A stretch of 64,000 bases of DNA from positions 1-64,000 of the forward strand of contig JAFVCE010000004.1 of the NCBI GenBank assembly GCA_017479385.1. Reading direction: 5' to 3'. A program made the translations under genes and the position numbers. This document shows, piece by piece, positions 52,911-64,000 of this stretch. Positions within the stretch are counted from its first letter, which is position 1. Each line of letters starts with the position of its first letter. The notes under the pieces are model-generated. The model was not told the origin of the DNA. It made no database searches and saw only the letters and a list, made by a program, of their open reading frames with translations. This DNA is from Bacteroidales bacterium. Lineage in GTDB: Bacteria > Bacteroidota > Bacteroidia > Bacteroidales > P3.

Positions 52911-54197
52911 ATGGCTGCAACGAGGCTCCGAGCCCTATTCACAGGCTGGGTGCGCGAAGCTGCCACCCTGCTCACCGGCACCGCCGGCGCGCAAGTTATC
53001 ACGGTGGCCGCCTACTTCCTGCTAACACGCCTCTACACGTCCGACGACTTTGGCCTATTCGGCATTTTTTGCAGTTATATTGAGGTGCTAACCATAGCCT
53101 CGACGTGCAAATACGAGCTCTCTATCGTGGCTTCGGCCGACGAGCGGCAGGCCTCGGCCGTGGCAGGCTTTGCCCTGAGGCTCAACGCCGCCTTCTCGGT
53201 GGTGCTGCTGGCTGCGGTGGGGGCAATGGTAGCCCTCGGAGCCCTCCCGGGCAAGACCGCACAACTCGGCGCGCTGGTGCTGCTCATACCGCCGCTCATC
53301 TACTTCAACGGCACCTCGCGGGTCTACGAAAACCTCTTCAACCGCCGCCGCCGATACGCCAAAATAGGCCTTTCCGAGACTGTCAACGCCTCGTCTACCG
53401 TGCTCGTCAAGGCCGGTATGGGCTGGCTCGGAGCTGCGCCTGCTGGCCTGCCGGTTGGCACCGTTGTGGGGCGTATGGCAGGCAACATCGTCTACCGTCT
53501 TGGGCTGCGCCGCCTCGAGCTGCCACGAACCACGGCCGCCGAGCGCCGCCAAGCAGCTGTCAACAATCGCAACTACCCACTCTATGTTGCACCTAAAGAC
53601 CTGGCTAACAGCCTCTCCTATAATCTCCCCATGCTCTGGATGGCCCACTATTTCGACCTCACCGAGGCCGGCCTCTTCACCCTGGCCCTCACTTTCACCT
53701 TCCGCCCCATCAACGTTGTCAACGTGGCCATAGAGAAGGTGCTCTACGCCCGCGCCGTCGAGCACCGCACCCACGGCACGCCCATGTGGCCCGAGGTGCG
53801 CCAATTTCTCGCCACAGCCCTCGCCATAGCCCTGCCGGTTGGGCTGCTGCTCTTCCTCTTTGCCGACCCACTGTTTGCCTTCTTCTTTGGTGCCAAATGG
53901 GGCGCTTGCGGCTACTACGTGCGCTGCCTGTTGCCATGGGTGCTGGTGATGCTGCTGACCAACTCGTTGATGTATGTCAGCAATGTCTTCTCGACCCAGC
54001 GGGTCGAATTCGTTTTCTGCCTCGTCCTGCTCGGACTGCGAGCCGCCGCCGTGGTGGCGGGCATAGCGCTGGGCAGTTTCCGCACCGGCATACTGCTCTT
54101 CTGTGTCGTCTCCACGGCCGTAAGCGCCGCCCTGCTCTGGTGGTACATCCACCAAATAGCTCGCCACGACCGCTCCCTCCACAAAACAACAGAGTAG
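52911..54197 (+). CDS. Polysaccharide flippase-like protein (Wzx/oligosaccharide exporter type)
   Basis: 428 residues with about 12 hydrophobic segments. The N-terminus (REAATLLTGTAGAQVITVAAYFLLTRLYTSDDFGLFGIF) is characteristic of MATE-like polysaccharide flippases that move undecaprenyl-linked glycans across the inner membrane. Other conserved-looking parts are ALTFTFRPINVVNVAIEKVLY and LPVGLLLFLFADPLFAFFFGAKW. Isolated from any glycosyltransferase cluster here. It sits next to an acylation operon that may modify the same surface glycan. Confidence 0.85.
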   Translation: MAATRLRALFTGWVREAATLLTGTAGAQVITVAAYFLLTRLYTSDDFGLFGIFCSYIEVLTIASTCKYELSIVASADERQASAVAGFALRLNAAFSVVLLAAVGAMVALGALPGKTAQLGALVLLIPPLIYFNGTSRVYENLFNRRRRYAKIGLSETVNASSTVLVKAGMGWLGAAPAGLPVGTVVGRMAGNIVYRLGLRRLELPRTTAAERRQAAVNNRNYPLYVAPKDLANSLSYNLPMLWMAHYFDLTEAGLFTLALTFTFRPINVVNVAIEKVLYARAVEHRTHGTPMWPEVRQFLATALAIALPVGLLLFLFADPLFAFFFGAKWGACGYYVRCLLPWVLVMLLTNSLMYVSNVFSTQRVEFVFCLVLLGLRAAAVVAGIALGSFRTGILLFCVVSTAVSAALLWWYIHQIARHDRSLHKTTE

Positions 54198-54276
54198 AAA
54201 TCGGCCCACTCCGAACCTCAACAAAACGACTTGGCTCGTGGTCTCTGATTCTTACTCCAAGAGCTTCTGCAACTGC

Positions 54277-54357
54277 CTGATTTACAGGGTTACAGTCGTG
54301 TTAAAGAGGGGTTAAGGTCGTATTGAGGTCGAATAAGCCTTATGGTTCAATCAGTTA
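54277..54357 (+). repeat. Dispersed ~81-bp phased repeat, copy R4
   Basis: The clearest copy: GTCGTGTTAAAGAGGGGTTA, then AGGTCGTATTGAGGTCGAA, then GCCTTATGGTTCAATCAGTTA at the right end. Left end CTGATT and right end AATCAG form short inverted ends, and AACTGCCTGATT (54271-54282) repeats an arm of the palindrome at 24853-24901. The C-rich strand lies downstream of rpoC. Confidence 0.8.
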
Positions 54358-54592
54358 CATCTCGAATTTTGGCCCTTTTTGCCCCCCTCCAAGTCCCGAT
54401 TTTTGCCCCTCCGAACTTCGTTTCCTCACCCTCCTAACAACGGCACTTGTTCCATGCGAACTCGACTTCATCCCCTCCAAACCAAGAATTCGCTCCATTC
54501 GTATTGTGATTTTAGGACCTCTCGTTCCCATAGTTAGCCCGTTCTTGCCCCTCCTCATACCTCTCTTTGCTGCAACTCCATGGCGAGGCAAA

Positions 54593-54634
54593 AAGCCGAG
54601 GGTGCCCTTGCTGTTGCGTGGGCACCCTCGGCTT
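54593..54634 (-). terminator. Rho-independent terminator of rpoC
   Basis: Perfect 15-bp stem AAGCCGAGGGTGCCC with complement, 12-nt loop, followed on the minus strand by a T-run (CTTTTTG), 22 bp after the rpoC stop. Confidence 0.9.
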
Positions 54635-54655
54635 GGGGGTTGCTTAGGCCGGCGG

Positions 54656-59161
<4,506 letters not shown>

Positions 59162-59213
59162 TTTCTTTGATTCACTTATATATTTTGGGTGTGAACTTTA
59201 TGGTGTGGAGGTA

Positions 59214-63017
<3,804 letters not shown>

Positions 63018-63127
63018 GGGTTTTGTGGTTTTGATGTATTAAAGCGAACTGTGCGAATGTCTTCAAAATTGAGAGCTTCAATATGGTGTGCAGCCGCTGA
63101 ATGGCTGGGGAAGGGAGCTTGCAAGCA

Positions 63128-63173
63128 ACAAGGAATAGGCACTCTGGTACCAGCCAGAGGCCCTATTCCTTGT
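63128..63173 (-). terminator. Long interrupted hairpin between rplL and rpoB (attenuator candidate)
   Basis: ACAAGGAATAGG pairs with CCTATTCCTTGT, enclosing a second stem CTCTGG/CCAGAG with a 6-nt loop. It lies 20 bp after the rplL stop and 111 bp before rpoB. The lack of a T-run suggests partial termination or RNA processing, balancing L12 and polymerase synthesis as known in other bacteria. Confidence 0.65.
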
Positions 63174-63192
63174 GAAATCGGGTTGGGTCAAA

Positions 63193-63576
63193 CTACTTGA
63201 TTTCGATTTCGGCGCCGGCCTCTTCGAGGGCTTTCTTCAGAGATTCGGCTTCGTCTTTCGAAACACCTTCCTTGACGGTCTTGGGAGCGTTGTCGACGAG
63301 TTCTTTCGACTCTTTCAGACCCAGGCTGGCCATATCTTTAACGGCTTTGACAACGGCCAGTTTCTTGGTCATGTCGGGCACACCCTTCAGGATGACGTCG
63401 AACGAGGTCTTCTCTTCGGCGGCAGCGGCGGCGCCACCAGCGGCGGGAGCGGCAACTGCAACAGCAGCGGCGGCGGGTTCGATACCGTATTCCTCTTTGA
63501 GGAGGTCAGCGAGTTCTTTAACTTCTTTAACGGTTAAGTTAACCAGTTCTTCAGCGATAGCTTTGATGTCTGCCAT
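63193..63576 (-). CDS. rplL: Ribosomal protein L7/L12
   Basis: 127 residues. The N-terminal dimerisation helix ([34 protein letters not shown]), an Ala/Gly-rich hinge ([21 protein letters not shown]), and the C-terminal factor-binding domain ([34 protein letters not shown]). It recruits translation GTPases to the ribosome. It lies between rplJ and rpoB in the usual order. Confidence 0.98.
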   Translation of the reverse strand: MADIKAIAEELVNLTVKEVKELADLLKEEYGIEPAAAAVAVAAPAAGGAAAAAEEKTSFDVILKGVPDMTKKLAVVKAVKDMASLGLKESKELVDNAPKTVKEGVSKDEAESLKKALEEAGAEIEIK

Positions 63577-63617
63577 GACTATTTTATTTTTTTAAGTTTT
63601 ACAATTTTTGTTTTGTT

Positions 63618-63632
63618 GCGGAGTATCTCCGC
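63618..63632 (-). promoter_or_regulatory. Short stem-loop in the rplL leader
   Basis: GCGGAG-TAT-CTCCGC, a 6-bp stem 42 bp before the rplL ATG, in an A-rich minus-strand context. It may help processing or translation of L12; function is inference. Confidence 0.4.
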
Positions 63633-63699
63633 TTGGTTTTGTTTTTGTTGGGCAGTTTTTGAGAGGCTTGCCCGGGTCTCGGTTCGGCTCGGCCAGAGC

Positions 63700-63747
63700 C
63701 GGGTTGGGGTCGGGTTAAGGTCGGGTTGAGGTCGGGTTGAGGTCGGC
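63700..63747 (+). repeat. Phased 11-bp repeat array R7 between rplJ and rplL
   Basis: The most regular array: GGTCGGGTTAA and then copies of GGTCGGGTTGA in 11-bp steps. On the minus (transcribed) strand it is C-rich and is followed directly by a hairpin (CGGCTC/GAGCCG, 63685-63701). Confidence 0.8.
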
Positions 63748-63760
63748 CTCAGGGCGACTT

Positions 63761-64000
63761 TTATTCGGCCTTCTTTTCTTCTAATGTTTTCAGTACACCA
63801 GTAATCGTGTTGCCTGCCGACTGCAGCTGCGAGACCACGTTCTTGATTGGCGATTGCAGCATGGCGACGACGTCGGCGATAAGCTCGTTCTTCGACTTGA
63901 TGTTGACCAGTGCTTCGAGGTGTTCTTCTCCAACGTAGAAGCATTCTTCAACATAAGCTCCTTTGAGGACGGGTTTGGTCGCATTTTTGTCGTTGGCGCG
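63761..64000 (-). CDS. rplJ: Ribosomal protein L10, C-terminal part (cut by window edge)
   Basis: The last 79 codons are visible, ending in TAA at 63763-63761, and the frame stays open to the window edge. The translation contains KPVLKGAYVEECFYVGEEHL, then LVNIKSKNELIADVVAMLQS and NTITGVLKTLEEKKAE, the typical C-terminal half of L10, which anchors L7/L12 dimers on the ribosome. The order rplJ-rplL-rpoB-rpoC confirms it. Confidence 0.93.
   Translation of the reverse strand, partial: RANDKNATKPVLKGAYVEECFYVGEEHLEALVNIKSKNELIADVVAMLQSPIKNVVSQLQSAGNTITGVLKTLEEKKAE

Larger units (their letters stand above)
54198..54655. other. Convergent intergenic region before rpoC
   Basis: This 458-bp gap holds repeat R4 (54277-54357), a pyrimidine-rich stretch with TTTTTGCCCC-type words repeated near 54373 and 54402, and the rpoC terminator (54593-54634). 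A plus-strand open frame crosses it into the antisense of rpoC, but I do not think it is a gene. Confidence 0.65.

Overview
The window is a GC-rich (roughly 55-60%) chromosomal segment from a member of the Bacteroidales (phylum Bacteroidota), probably an uncultured gut or rumen lineage. I cannot name a genus. The evidence is: Bacteroidota-type promoters (TAnnTTTG at -7, with TTTG or TTG about 20 nt upstream) before many genes; type IX secretion (T9SS) sorting domains of both type A and type B on two giant secreted proteins; family markers such as DUF5606, DUF4956 and DUF2490; and the usual rplJ-rplL-rpoB-rpoC order. No tRNA, rRNA, CRISPR array or insertion sequence was found.

Left part (1-19.8 kb): a truncated His/Trp/Pro-rich protein, a PLP aminotransferase, a small AT-rich membrane protein, recA, a small secreted protein, a bifunctional ppGpp synthetase/hydrolase overlapping mazG, a 2,109-residue FN3/jelly-roll protein with a type A T9SS signal, then pyrK-pyrD-BadF-type kinase-DUF5606-metG.

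Middle (19.8-30.9 kb): an AT-rich island with a type II-like restriction-modification pair (NPPY adenine methyltransferase plus an atypical PD-(D/E)XK-like endonuclease), preceded by a complex RNA-like fold and an inverted repeat touching the methyltransferase start. Next come a Cthe_2159-type lipoprotein and a DUF2490 protein, facing a small secreted protein, a VTC polyphosphate polymerase and DUF4956 on the other strand. A macro-domain-like gene, an acyl-CoA synthetase and mannose-6-phosphate isomerase follow.

Right part (31-64 kb): an 11.7-kb gene for a 3,912-residue T9SS type B protein; a minus-strand surface-modification operon (two SGNH hydrolases, MBOAT acyltransferase, LTA-synthase-like enzyme, porin-like barrel); a divergent VWA membrane protein and polysaccharide flippase; and rpoC, rpoB, rplL and the 3' end of rplJ on the minus strand.

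The most unusual signal is a dispersed repeat family made of degenerate 11-bp units (consensus near GGTCGTATTAA) in exact 11-bp phase. Eight intergenic arrays are visible. Four belong to a conserved element of about 81 bp, and six place a C-rich strand in the transcript downstream of a gene, often after a hairpin. A Rho-loading role is my favoured but unproven reading. Other non-coding signals are a 21-bp-phased operator-like array upstream of the acyl-CoA synthetase gene and a switch-like RNA upstream of the restriction-modification genes.
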